From contig JASBVO010000006.1 in NCBI GenBank assembly GCA_029961105.1, positions 62,001 through 126,000 of the forward strand: a DNA stretch of 64,000 bases, in the 5' to 3' direction. Both the position numbers and the translations under genes were made by a program. Below, one piece after another: positions 8,512 through 16,806 of this stretch (positions within the stretch are counted from its first letter, which is position 1; every line of letters starts with the position of its first letter). The notes beneath the pieces were generated by a model. That model searched no databases and had not been told where the DNA came from. It saw only the letters and a program-made list of their open reading frames with translations. The DNA is from Micrococcus sp. (GTDB lineage: Bacteria; Actinomycetota; Actinomycetes; Actinomycetales; Micrococcaceae).

Positions 8512-8669
8512 CCGCCGACGCCACCGGAGGACGTGGCGGGCCGACCACACCGGCCACGACGACCCGATGACGACGCCTGACGGTCCGACGGCCCGACGAC
8601 CACTGACGATCAACGACGACCGACGACGACCGACGACCCGAGAAGACGACCTGAGGAATGGAGCACCAC

Positions 8670-9488
8670 GTGAGCACACCGGAGATCACCGCGATCCGCT
8701 TGAGCGGGGACGGCGAGGACACCCCGGACAAGGACGTCCTGTTCGTGGGCGCCGGGCTGGGCACCGGCGTCCAGGCCCTGTGGGGCGAGGCCGCCACCGA
8801 GCTCGCCGACCGCTTCCAGGTCATCGGCTGGGACCTGCCCGGCCACGGCCAGTCCCCGGCCCACAACGAGCCGACGTCCATCGCGGACCTGGCCAACGCC
8901 GTCGCTGAGCTGGTGCGGGCCCAGCACGTGGCCGGCACCATCCCGCCCGGCGCCAAGGTCTACTACGCCGGCGTCTCCGTCAACGGCGAGGTGGCCCTGC
9001 AGCTCGGCCTGGACCACGGCGAGCTGTTCGACGGCATCGCCGTGATCTGCTCGGGCGCGAAGATCGGCCAGCCGCAGGCCTGGCGGGAGCGCGCCGAGTT
9101 CGTGGAGAAGGCCGGCACCCCGTCCATGGTCGCCGGCTCGGCCGAGCGCTGGTTCGCCCCGGGCTTCATCGAGCGGCACCCGAACCGGACCACCCGGCTG
9201 CTGCACACCCTGCAGGAGGCGGACCGCTTCTCCTACGCCCGGATCTGCGAGGCACTGGCGGACTTCGACGTGCGCGAGCGCCTCGGTGAGATCTCCACGC
9301 CGATCCTGGCGATCAACGGAGCCGCGGACGAGGTGTGCCCGCCGGCGAGCGGTGAGGAGATCGCCGCCGGGGTCACGGACGGCACCGCCGTCGTCCTGGA
9401 GGACGTGGCGCACCAGGCCCCCACCGAGGACCCCGAGGGCACCGCGCGGATCATCAAGGCGCACTTCGACGCCGTGCGCGCCGGCTGA
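8670..9488 (+). CDS. pcaD: 3-oxoadipate enol-lactonase
   Basis: Alpha/beta-hydrolase that opens 3-oxoadipate enol-lactone. From GTG 8670 (GGAATGGAG six bases upstream) the protein has 272 residues; ATG 8658 is an alternative. The probable catalytic triad is Ser103, Asp220 (GAADEVCPP) and His248 (VAHQAP). The nucleophile elbow reads GVSVNG, i.e. G-x-S-x-N instead of the usual G-x-S-x-G. In many actinobacteria pcaD is fused to pcaC as pcaL; here they are separate genes 48 bases apart. Confidence 0.9.
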   Translation: MSTPEITAIRLSGDGEDTPDKDVLFVGAGLGTGVQALWGEAATELADRFQVIGWDLPGHGQSPAHNEPTSIADLANAVAELVRAQHVAGTIPPGAKVYYAGVSVNGEVALQLGLDHGELFDGIAVICSGAKIGQPQAWRERAEFVEKAGTPSMVAGSAERWFAPGFIERHPNRTTRLLHTLQEADRFSYARICEALADFDVRERLGEISTPILAINGAADEVCPPASGEEIAAGVTDGTAVVLEDVAHQAPTEDPEGTARIIKAHFDAVRAG

Positions 9489-9536
9489 ACCCCACGCGTC
9501 GCCGTCCCCCACGAGAGTCCAGGAACAGGAGCTTCC

Positions 9537-10028
9537 ATGAGCCAGAACACCCAGCCGGGCGCACAGCCCGGCACGCCGTCGGCCGTCGAGCCGGGCGGCC
9601 AGCCCATCGGGCATGACATGTCCGCCACGTCCCAGGAGGTCCTCGACGCCGGCATGGCCGTGCGCCGCGAGGTACTCGGCAACGCCCACGTGGACCGCGC
9701 GGAGTCGAAGAAGGACGAGACCACCGAGGACTTCCAGAACCTCATCACCCGGTATGCCTGGGGCACCATCTGGACCCGCCCGGGCCTGGACCGCCGGATG
9801 CGCTCGGCCGTCACCATCTCCGCGATGGTCTCGGGCGGATACTGGGAGGAGGCGGCCATGCACATCCGCGCGGCACTCCGCAATGGCCTGAGCCGGGACG
9901 AGATCAAGGAGATCCTGCTCCAGACCGCCATCTACTCCTCCGTGCCCGCCGCCAACATCGCCTTCAAGCTGGCCCAAGAGGTCTTCGCCCAGGTGGACGA
10001 GGACCTCGCCGCCGGCAAGGAGCTCTGA
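9537..10028 (+). CDS. pcaC: 4-carboxymuconolactone decarboxylase
   Basis: Converts 4-carboxymuconolactone to 3-oxoadipate enol-lactone. 163 residues including a ~30-residue Gly/Pro/Gln-rich N-terminal tail. The carboxymuconolactone decarboxylase domain runs from about residue 35, with the typical FQNLITRYAWGTIWTRPGLD and RNGLSRDEIKEILLQTAIY segments. ATG 9537 with AGGAG 6 bases upstream. Lies between pcaD and pcaF. Confidence 0.95.
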   Translation: MSQNTQPGAQPGTPSAVEPGGQPIGHDMSATSQEVLDAGMAVRREVLGNAHVDRAESKKDETTEDFQNLITRYAWGTIWTRPGLDRRMRSAVTISAMVSGGYWEEAAMHIRAALRNGLSRDEIKEILLQTAIYSSVPAANIAFKLAQEVFAQVDEDLAAGKEL

Positions 10029-10124
10029 GCCCGAAACCGTCGCCGGACCGGTCCTCCGCAGACGCCCAGACCGGTCCCGGCCTACCGCAGTAGCCTGTCG
10101 TTCGAACAGAGAGAAGGTCATGAC

Positions 10125-11375
10125 ATGACTGCCCAGACTGACGCCTACATCTACGACGCCGTCCGCACCCCCTTCGGCAAGGTCGGCGGCGCGCTGGCCA
10201 AGACCCGCCCGGACGACCTCGCCGCCGTCGTCGTCCGCGAGTCCGTGAAGCGGGCCCCGAAGCTGGCCGGCCTGCTGCCCGACGCCCCGGACACCGACGG
10301 CAAGGGCACCGGCACCGAGCTGGCCAGGATCGACGAGGTCGTCTTCGGCAACGCCAACGGCGCCGGCGAGGAGAACCGCAACGTGGCCCGCATGGCCACC
10401 CTGCTGGCCGGGCTGCCCACCTCCATCCCGGGCACCACCGTGAACCGGCTGTGCGGCTCCTCGCTGGACGCCGCCCTCATCGCCTCCCGCCAGATCAACA
10501 CCGGTGAGGCCGACCTCATGCTCATCGGCGGCGTCGAGTCGATGTCCCGCGCCCCCTGGGTCCTGCCAAAGACCGAGCGCCCCTTCCCCATGCACAACCT
10601 CGAGCTGGCCAACTCCACCCTCGGCTGGCGCCTGGTGAACCGCAACATGCCCAAGGAGTGGACCGTCTCCCTGGGCGAGGCCACCGAGCAGCTGCGCGAG
10701 AAGTACGGCATCGACCGCGAGCGGATGGACGCGTTCGCCGCGAACTCCCACCAGCTGGCCGCCAAGGCCTGGGACGAGGGCAAGTACGACAACCTCACCG
10801 TCGCCGTGCCGGACGTGGACCTGGCCCGGGACGAGACCATCCGTCCGGACTCCACCGCCGAGTCCCTGGCAGGGCTGCGCACCGTGTTCCGCAAGGAGAA
10901 CGGCATGGTCACCGCCGGCAACTCCTCGCCCATGAACGACGGCGCCTCCGCTGCCTGGCTCGGCTCGGACAAGGCCGCGGACATCCTGGGCCTGCAGCCG
11001 CTGGCCCGCATCGCCGGCCGCGCGACCGCCGCCAACCAGCCGCAGTACTTCGGCTACGCGCCGGTGGATGCCGTCAACAAGGCCCTGGAGCGGGCCGGCA
11101 TCACCTGGGACGACGTCGCCGCGGTCGAGCTCAACGAGGCCTTCGCCGCCCAGTCCCTGGCCTGCACCGACGCCTGGGGAGTGGACCTGTCCATCGTCAA
11201 CACCTGGGGCGGGGCCATCGCCATCGGCCACCCGCTGGGCGCCTCGGGCACCCGCGTGCTCGGCACCCTGGCGCGCCGCCTCGAGGAGTCCGGCGACCGC
11301 TGGGGCGTGGCCGCGCTGTGCATCGGCGTCGGCCAGGGCATCGCCGTGGTGCTCGAGAACGTCAACGCCCGCTGA
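10125..11375 (+). CDS. pcaF: 3-oxoadipyl-CoA thiolase
   Basis: Thiolase cleaving 3-oxoadipyl-CoA to succinyl-CoA and acetyl-CoA. 416 residues. Active-site Cys110 (NRLCGSS), His369 (GHPLGASG) and the second Cys399 (CIGVGQG) are present. The pathway assignment rests on position between pcaC and pcaIJ; by motif alone it is a general acetyl-CoA acyltransferase. ATG 10125 follows GAGAAGG. A 97-base gap to pcaC and a 199-base gap to pcaI suggest separate expression units. Confidence 0.93.
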   Translation: MTAQTDAYIYDAVRTPFGKVGGALAKTRPDDLAAVVVRESVKRAPKLAGLLPDAPDTDGKGTGTELARIDEVVFGNANGAGEENRNVARMATLLAGLPTSIPGTTVNRLCGSSLDAALIASRQINTGEADLMLIGGVESMSRAPWVLPKTERPFPMHNLELANSTLGWRLVNRNMPKEWTVSLGEATEQLREKYGIDRERMDAFAANSHQLAAKAWDEGKYDNLTVAVPDVDLARDETIRPDSTAESLAGLRTVFRKENGMVTAGNSSPMNDGASAAWLGSDKAADILGLQPLARIAGRATAANQPQYFGYAPVDAVNKALERAGITWDDVAAVELNEAFAAQSLACTDAWGVDLSIVNTWGGAIAIGHPLGASGTRVLGTLARRLEESGDRWGVAALCIGVGQGIAVVLENVNAR

Positions 11376-11457
11376 CCCACCCACCATCCCGGGCCTCGGG
11401 TCGGGCGGGCGGAGGGCTGGAGTGCCGGCACCCCGCCCGCCCGGCCGGAGGCCACCG

Positions 11458-11515
11458 GGTTCCCGACGCCGGCCCGCGCCGTCGAGGCGCAGGACACCGG
11501 CCGGCGTCGGGAACC
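11458..11515. terminator. 17-bp inverted repeat between pcaF and pcaI
   Basis: Arms 11458-11474 and 11499-11515 match perfectly, with a 24-base loop that can itself fold. It contains the GACGCCGGC core shared with other intergenic sites. Likely terminates pcaF transcription or attenuates pcaIJ. Confidence 0.6.
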
Positions 11516-11574
11516 GGGGCCGGGCCCGGCCGAGGGGCCTGGCCTTCAGACGAAGAACCCTTCAAGGAGGAACG

Positions 11575-12336
11575 ATGCTTGAGTTCGTGGACACGGCCGC
11601 CGAGGCCGTCTCCCGGATCACCGACGGCGCCACGGTGCTGATCGGGGGATTCGGCAACGCCGGTCAGCCGATGGAGCTGATCGACGCCCTGATGGAGTCC
11701 GGTGCCACCGGGCTGACCGTCGTGAACAACAACGCCGGCCAGGCCGACGCCGGCCTGGCCCTGCTGATCAAGGAGCGGCGGGTCGCCAAGATCATCTGCT
11801 CCTTCCCGCGCCAGTCCGATTCCTGGCACTTCGACGAGGCCTACCGCGCCGGCGAGATCGAGCTCGAGCTCGTCCCGCAGGGCAACCTGGCCGAGCGCAT
11901 GCGTGCCGCCGGGGCCGGCATCGGCGGGTTCTTCAGCCCGACCGGCTACGGCACCCAGCTGGCGGAGGGCAAGGAGGTCCGCGAGATCGACGGCAAGCAC
12001 TACGTGCTGGAGTCCCCGATCCGCGGCGACTTCGCCCTGATCAAGGCCTACGCCGCTGACCCGTACGGCAACCTGGTCTACCGCAAGACCGCCCGCAACT
12101 TCGGCCCCGTCATGGCCACGGCCGCCGCGCACACCATCGTGCAGGTGGACGAGGTCCTGGACGATCCGCTGAACCCGGAGCACGTGGTGACCCCGGGCAT
12201 CTACGTGGACACCGTCGTCGGGATCCCGACCGAGTCCGGGGTGAAGGAGCGCGCCGAGCGCGAAGCCCTGGCCGCCGGGAAGCCCAAGCCGTGCATGGCC
12301 ACCAAGACCGCGGCCGAGCTGGCCGCCGAGAAGTGA
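11575..12336 (+). CDS. pcaI: 3-oxoadipate CoA-transferase alpha subunit
   Basis: Subunit A of the family I CoA-transferase that activates 3-oxoadipate with succinyl-CoA. 253 residues. The GGFGNAGQP motif (residues ~23-31), GIGGFFSPTGYGT and the C-terminal VTPGIYVD are typical. ATG 11575 has AAGGAGG 6 bases upstream; the open frame upstream overlaps pcaF and is not coding. Followed 5 bases later by pcaJ. Confidence 0.95.
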   Translation: MLEFVDTAAEAVSRITDGATVLIGGFGNAGQPMELIDALMESGATGLTVVNNNAGQADAGLALLIKERRVAKIICSFPRQSDSWHFDEAYRAGEIELELVPQGNLAERMRAAGAGIGGFFSPTGYGTQLAEGKEVREIDGKHYVLESPIRGDFALIKAYAADPYGNLVYRKTARNFGPVMATAAAHTIVQVDEVLDDPLNPEHVVTPGIYVDTVVGIPTESGVKERAEREALAAGKPKPCMATKTAAELAAEK

Positions 12337-12341
12337 AGGTG

Positions 12342-13049
12342 ATGAGCGAGATGACCGAGCAGACCACCGAGACCGCGGGCGCCCAGGCGTTCCGCAGCAC
12401 CGACGCCCCGCTGACCCAGGACGAGCTGGCCAGGGTCATCGCCGATGACATCGCGCCGGGCTCCTTCGTGAACCTGGGCATCGGCCAGCCGACCACCGTG
12501 TCCAACTACCTCTCCCCGGAGAAGAAGGTCACGCTGCACACCGAGAACGGCATGCTGGGCTTCGGCCCGGAGGCCACCGGCGACCAGGTCGACGAGGACC
12601 TGATCAACGCCGGGAAGATCCCGGTGACCGAGCTGCCGGGGGCGTCGTACTTCCACCACGCCGACTCCTTCGCCATGATGCGCGGCGGCCACCTGGACGT
12701 CTGCGTGCTGGGCGCCTACCAGGTCTCCGCCACCGGCGACCTGGCCAACTGGTCCACCGGCAAGCCCGGCGCCATCCCGGCCGTGGGAGGGGCAATGGAC
12801 CTGGCCATCGGCGCCAAGGACACCTACGTGATGATGGACCTGTTCACCAAGAAGGGTGACCGGAAGCTGCTGGCCGAATGCACCTTCCCGCTCACCGGCG
12901 TGGGCTGCGTGTCCCGCATCTACTCGGACAAGGCCGTGCTGCTGCTGGACCCCTCCGGCGTGGTCACCGTGCGCGAGCTGCACGGCATCACCTTCGAGGA
13001 GCTGCAGGAGAAGCACCCGGATGTGCGCTTCGAGAAGGCTGGCGCCTGA
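12342..13049 (+). CDS. pcaJ: 3-oxoadipate CoA-transferase beta subunit
   Basis: Subunit B with the catalytic glutamate Glu68 in TENGMLGFGP. 235 residues from ATG 12342 (AAGG just upstream); ATG 12351 is an alternative. Tightly coupled to pcaI. A strong hairpin ends the pca cluster right after the stop. Confidence 0.94.
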   Translation: MSEMTEQTTETAGAQAFRSTDAPLTQDELARVIADDIAPGSFVNLGIGQPTTVSNYLSPEKKVTLHTENGMLGFGPEATGDQVDEDLINAGKIPVTELPGASYFHHADSFAMMRGGHLDVCVLGAYQVSATGDLANWSTGKPGAIPAVGGAMDLAIGAKDTYVMMDLFTKKGDRKLLAECTFPLTGVGCVSRIYSDKAVLLLDPSGVVTVRELHGITFEELQEKHPDVRFEKAGA

Positions 13050-13080
13050 TCCGCTGACGCCTTCCCGCCGCGGAAGCACC

Positions 13081-13122
13081 CGACGACGGCCGGTCACCTC
13101 ACGAGGTGGCCGGCCGTCGTCG
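13081..13122. terminator. hairpin terminator after pcaJ
   Basis: Arms 13081-13099 and 13104-13122 pair over 19 bp with one wobble around a CACG loop, 31 bases after the pcaJ stop codon. No T-tract. Confidence 0.8.
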
Positions 13123-13145
13123 TCTGCGCGCGCGGGAGCCGTGCC

Positions 13146-13214
13146 CGTCTGTCATCCTCCAGTGGACTCGTCTTGGGTGGAGCCGCACCGGACGAGTCCT
13201 CTGACCACGGACGG
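13146..13214. repeat. dispersed palindromic repeat, copy A
   Basis: Outer words CGTCTGTCATCCTC and CACGGACGG flank a 13-bp inner stem (13160-13172 with 13191-13203; core GGACTCGTC / GACGAGTCC). The left arm matches copy C (30678) at 23 of 27 positions. Copy B lies at the other end of the following gene. Confidence 0.65.
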
Positions 13215-13276
13215 TGTGGGTCCACAGGCTGTGGATAGCTGCAACGCGTGCGTCATGGCCCGGCCAGCATGGGTGG

Positions 13277-14461
13277 GTGACGTCTTCTGCGAACCCCGAA
13301 CCCCTCCTGCTCCGTCCCACCGAGGACGACGGCGGCCGCTCGGCCCGGATGCTGGCGCGCCGTGCCCAGCGGGGAGAGCTGGTCCGCCTGGCCCCCGGCA
13401 CGTACGCCTCCACACACCGCTGGCTGCTGCTGTCCCGGCAGGACCGTCGCCGGGTGACCGCCGTGGCCTTCGCGGACTCCCGACGGCGACCGGTCACCTT
13501 CTGCGGTACGACCGCGCTCGAACTCCTGGGTTATCCGGTCGTCGAGCGGGCATCCCTGCTCCATGTCCGGGCTGCGCACCGCGGCGATTCCGGCACCAGG
13601 CGGCAGGTCTCGCCCTACGTCAACGAACAGGCGGTCTTGAGGACGGTCGCCGAACTCAGTGCGCAGGGGCTGATCAATGGCGACGGCAGGGTTCCGCTGC
13701 TTCCATCCGTACGACGGCACTGGAACGCACCGGGTGCGGCATGGGCGGGCACCGCCGACTGTGGACAGGAAGCGGGACTGGGCCCCATGACGGTGGGGGA
13801 CGAGGCGCCGGCTGAAGTCTTGGGACCCGTTGGTGGTCCCTTATCCCTCACCGTCACGGAGGTCAGCGTCCGGCTGGAGGACGGTACGGTCCTGGGCCGG
13901 GTCCGGGTGGATCCACTGCCTGCGGCGATGGCCATGGTCTTCGGCAGCGAACCGCTGAGCACGGGCACGGCACCGGCTGATGCGATCAAGCGCCGGCACG
14001 GGGACGCCGAGACCGTCGCCGGTCAGGCACGGGGCCTGCTCCGCACGGCGGCGCAGCGTATCCGGTTCGATGCACAATGGCGGTTCGCCGACTCCCGGTC
14101 GGAGTCGGCGGGGGAGTCCCTGAGCCGGGCCCTCATCCACGAGGCGGGCTTTGTCGTCCCCGATCTGCAGTACAGGGTGCTGACTGCCACCGGCGAACTG
14201 GTCGCCCGTACCGACTTCTACTGGGACGAGATCCGGCTGACCGCCGAGTTCGACGGTCTGGCGAAGTACACGGGGCGCCTGGCCCGCCTCGGGGCCGCCG
14301 GTCCGGTCGGGCAGGACGCCCTGGTCCGGGAGAAGCGGCGCGAGGACGCCGTCCGCAGGGAGGGCTACGGCATGGCGCGGTGGATCTGGGCTGACCTGTT
14401 CACCCGGCCGCGCTTCGTCGCCCTCCTGGAGCAGTATGGGGTTCCACGCCGCGGACGCTGA
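13277..14461 (+). CDS. AbiEi antitoxin-like/endonuclease-fold protein
   Basis: 394 residues from GTG 13277 (start uncertain; ATG 13214 is in frame). The N-terminal ~90 residues resemble the AbiEi-type winged-helix antitoxin domain (SARMLARRAQRGELVRLAPGTYA). The C-terminal ~110 residues look like the Vsr/DUF559-type restriction-endonuclease fold common in actinobacterial proteins of this class (LTAEFDGLAKYTG, EKRREDAVRREGYGMARW). No AbiEii toxin is adjacent. The gene stands alone, bracketed by two copies of the palindromic repeat (13146 and 14522). Function is unknown: solitary antitoxin-like regulator, defence relic or mobile-element-associated nuclease. Confidence 0.7.
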   Translation: MTSSANPEPLLLRPTEDDGGRSARMLARRAQRGELVRLAPGTYASTHRWLLLSRQDRRRVTAVAFADSRRRPVTFCGTTALELLGYPVVERASLLHVRAAHRGDSGTRRQVSPYVNEQAVLRTVAELSAQGLINGDGRVPLLPSVRRHWNAPGAAWAGTADCGQEAGLGPMTVGDEAPAEVLGPVGGPLSLTVTEVSVRLEDGTVLGRVRVDPLPAAMAMVFGSEPLSTGTAPADAIKRRHGDAETVAGQARGLLRTAAQRIRFDAQWRFADSRSESAGESLSRALIHEAGFVVPDLQYRVLTATGELVARTDFYWDEIRLTAEFDGLAKYTGRLARLGAAGPVGQDALVREKRREDAVRREGYGMARWIWADLFTRPRFVALLEQYGVPRRGR

Positions 14462-14521
14462 CCTGCCGGTGGCAGGGCGGGCTGCCGGTCCAGCGGTGCT
14501 GCGCGGTGGGCGGCGCTTCCA

Positions 14522-14590
14522 TCCGGATCGAGAGGACTCGTCCGTGGGGCGCCCACGGGTGACGCGTCCTCTCGGGCATGACAGTCCGGA
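14522..14590. repeat. dispersed palindromic repeat, copy B
   Basis: Arms 14530-14548 and 14552-14573 (GAGAGGACTCGTCCGTGGG and its near complement), with outer TCCGGA words. It can act as a terminator for the upstream gene. Related to copies A, C and D. Confidence 0.6.
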
Positions 14591-14729
14591 CCGATCCGCT
14601 TCATCCGGCCTTCACCTCGGGTGCCCCTGCTGGTCAACCGGGACGAGAACAGTGGATGGGCACGAACCCGGGCCCGCCGCGACGGGATGACGCGGCCACC
14701 GCCCCGGGCCACTACAGGAAGGCAACACC

Positions 14730-15980
14730 GTGACCCTGAACCCGACCCACCGCCGTCGCCCCGAGGCCCTGCGCCGTAGGGCCGCAGGCACCGCCACGCT
14801 CGCACTGTCCGCCGCGGTCCTCGCCGCCGGCGCCGTCTCCGCACCCGCCGCGGCGGCCCCGGCCCCGGAGGACGCCCCCGTGCTCATCGGACACCGCGGA
14901 GCCGCCGGCACCGCCCCGGAGAACACCGTCGCCGCCTTCGAGGACGGCGTGGCCTCCGGCGCCGACTTCTTCGAGATCGACGTGCAGCTCTCCGCTGACG
15001 GCGTGCCGTTCCTGTTCCACGACAACACCCCGGCGCGCACCACCAACGTCGAGGAGGTCTTCCCGGGCCGCGAGGACGACCCGATCACGTCCTTCACGTG
15101 GGAGGAGCTGCAGCAGCTGGACGCCGGCTCCTACTTCTCCGAGGAGTACGCGGGCGAGAAGATCCCGCACTTCGACGCGGCGGCTGAGATCGCCACCCGC
15201 AACACCGGCGTGTTCATCGAGATCAAGTCCCCGGTGAACTCCCCGGGCATCGAGGAGGTCGTGGCCGAGGCCCTCTACGAGGACGAGGATTGGAACACGC
15301 TGCTGGAGGCGGACAAGATCGAGGTGCTGGGCTTCGATGAGGCCTCCAACCAGCGTTTCGCCGAGATCGCCCCCGATGTGCCGCTGCAGCAGCTCGTCGG
15401 GACCGTGCCGGACGCCGCCACCCTGGAGCGCTACGCCACCTTCGCCGACGCCTTCGGCACCAACTACCGCACCCTGGACGAGGCCGGCGCCGAGCGGGTC
15501 AAGGACGCCGGGCTCGGCCTGGGCGTCTACACCGTGAACTCCACCGAGGCCTACGACGAGGCCGCGGCGCTGGGCGTGGACCGGATCACCGGTGACTTCC
15601 CGATCCAGTTCTCCCGCTACGAGCGCGGCCTGAAGGTCTTCCCGCAGAACACCGGCGTGCAGATCGCCGACTCGGTCAACGACGTCCCGGGCGCGGACCT
15701 GCAGCCGGAGACCGGTGAGCACGTGGTGCTGGAGAACACCGGCAACCACACGGTGGACGTCTCGGGCTGGCTGATCCGCGACGCCGCCAACAACGTGCTG
15801 GAGATCGGTGAGGGCTACGAGCTGGAGGTCGGCGAGCAGCTGCGCGTCTACACCGGCCCCGGTACCGACGCCGAGGACGCCTACTACAACGACGGCGATG
15901 CCAACGTGCTGAACAACGGCGGCGATTCCGTGGCCCTGTGGACGGACGACGCCCAGCTGCAGGACACCTTCGCCAACTGA
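14730..15980 (+). CDS. secreted glycerophosphodiester phosphodiesterase with lamin-tail domain
   Basis: 416 residues. An Arg-rich N-terminus and hydrophobic Ala-rich segment ending in AAAAP (~residue 45) form a signal peptide. The GDPD TIM barrel follows, with catalytic GHRGAAGTAPENT (~52-64), EIDVQLSADG and the late VYTVN and GVDRITGDFP motifs. Residues ~295-416 resemble an LTD (lamin-tail) domain (HVVLENTGNHTVDVSGWLI). It should hydrolyse glycerophosphodiesters outside the cell to glycerol phosphate. GTG 14730 has AGGAAGG upstream. Confidence 0.88.
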   Translation: MTLNPTHRRRPEALRRRAAGTATLALSAAVLAAGAVSAPAAAAPAPEDAPVLIGHRGAAGTAPENTVAAFEDGVASGADFFEIDVQLSADGVPFLFHDNTPARTTNVEEVFPGREDDPITSFTWEELQQLDAGSYFSEEYAGEKIPHFDAAAEIATRNTGVFIEIKSPVNSPGIEEVVAEALYEDEDWNTLLEADKIEVLGFDEASNQRFAEIAPDVPLQQLVGTVPDAATLERYATFADAFGTNYRTLDEAGAERVKDAGLGLGVYTVNSTEAYDEAAALGVDRITGDFPIQFSRYERGLKVFPQNTGVQIADSVNDVPGADLQPETGEHVVLENTGNHTVDVSGWLIRDAANNVLEIGEGYELEVGEQLRVYTGPGTDAEDAYYNDGDANVLNNGGDSVALWTDDAQLQDTFAN

Positions 15981-16066
15981 CGGGGGATTGAACGGGGATC
16001 GAACGGGGACCGGCCCCTGACGAGACGCTGACGCGCCGGCTCGGCCTGCCCTCACCCCGCCCTAGG

Positions 16067-16125
16067 CGTCGGGGGCCGTTCTCCCGCGTCCCGAGCACCG
16101 GGACCAGGGAGGACGGCCCCCGACG
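16067..16125. terminator. bidirectional terminator between convergent genes
   Basis: Arms 16067-16079 and 16113-16125 (CGTCGGGGGCCGT and complement) enclose further pairing. Lies between the glycerophosphodiesterase and the minus-strand MarR gene. Confidence 0.7.
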
Positions 16126-16165
16126 TGTGTCTGCTGGCGCGGGGGAGGGCGCCGGAGCAGGACGG

Positions 16166-16714
16166 TCAGAACGCGATCCGCGTCAACAGTCCACGCAGCT
16201 GCTCCCGTTCGGCAGCGGAGAGATCGCCGAGGACCTCCCGATCGGAGGCCTCGGTCAGTTCGTAGCCGCGCTGCTCGACCCGGTGCCCCTCCTCCGTCAC
16301 GGCGATCATGCGGGAGCGGCGGTCCTTCGGGTCGGTCAGCCTCTCCACCAGGCCGCGCTGCTCGAGCACGTCCACGAGCGCCACCACCTGGCTCGGGTCC
16401 AGGTCGAGGAACTCGCTGAGCTCCCGTTGCGTCGGATGGGTACCGTTCGCCGCCACGGACAGCACCGAGAAGTGGCTGACCTTCAGTCCCAGCTCGGCCT
16501 TCAGCAGCGCATTGGCGTGACCGGTGCCCCGGGACCGCGCGCGGGCCGTGAGGAACTGGATCTGGCCGGCCAGGCGGGTGGCCCGGAGGCGGTCGACGCC
16601 GGCGGGACCGGGCGCCGCGTTCCTCCCGGTCCCGGTGGGGTCGGCCTCGGTGGGCCCGGCCATCATGCCGGTGTCGGCTCCGACGCCGGTCGTGGTGGGT
16701 GTCGTGGTGGTCAT
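16166..16714 (-). CDS. MarR-family regulator, PhdR paralogue
   Basis: 182 residues from ATG 16714. A Thr/Gly-rich tail of ~40 residues precedes a MarR winged-helix domain (QRELSEFLDLDPSQVVALVDVLEQRGLVER, then DPKDRRSR in the wing). It is clearly paralogous to the MarR at 20076-20561: both share QFLTARAR, GHAN, QREL, DPSQ and VALVD at the same positions. It follows the MFS gene by 92 bases on the same strand and so may respond to the same aromatic acids or CoA esters (inference). Confidence 0.88.
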   Translation of the reverse strand: MTTTTPTTTGVGADTGMMAGPTEADPTGTGRNAAPGPAGVDRLRATRLAGQIQFLTARARSRGTGHANALLKAELGLKVSHFSVLSVAANGTHPTQRELSEFLDLDPSQVVALVDVLEQRGLVERLTDPKDRRSRMIAVTEEGHRVEQRGYELTEASDREVLGDLSAAEREQLRGLLTRIAF

Positions 16715-16806
16715 GGCGACCTCCGTCGTGGTCGGGGCGGCGCAAGCTGCCAGTGGGCCGTTACGGCGCGCCCGGCGGGTGTCCGGCCGGGCGCGCCGAG
16801 GGGTGG

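Noticed and set aside
6392-8956. 854-codon antisense frame over pcaB
   Set aside because: No recognisable domain, unusual composition, and pcaB on the opposite strand is certain.
8670-10028. PcaL fusion of enol-lactonase and decarboxylase, as in many actinobacteria
   Set aside because: A stop at 9486-9488, a 48-base spacer and a clear RBS with ATG at 9537 show two separate genes.
8610-11387. 925-codon open frame antisense to pcaD, pcaC and pcaF
   Set aside because: Mirrors the codon bias of the sense genes; Gly/Val/His/Leu-rich with no family motifs. A typical high-GC shadow frame.
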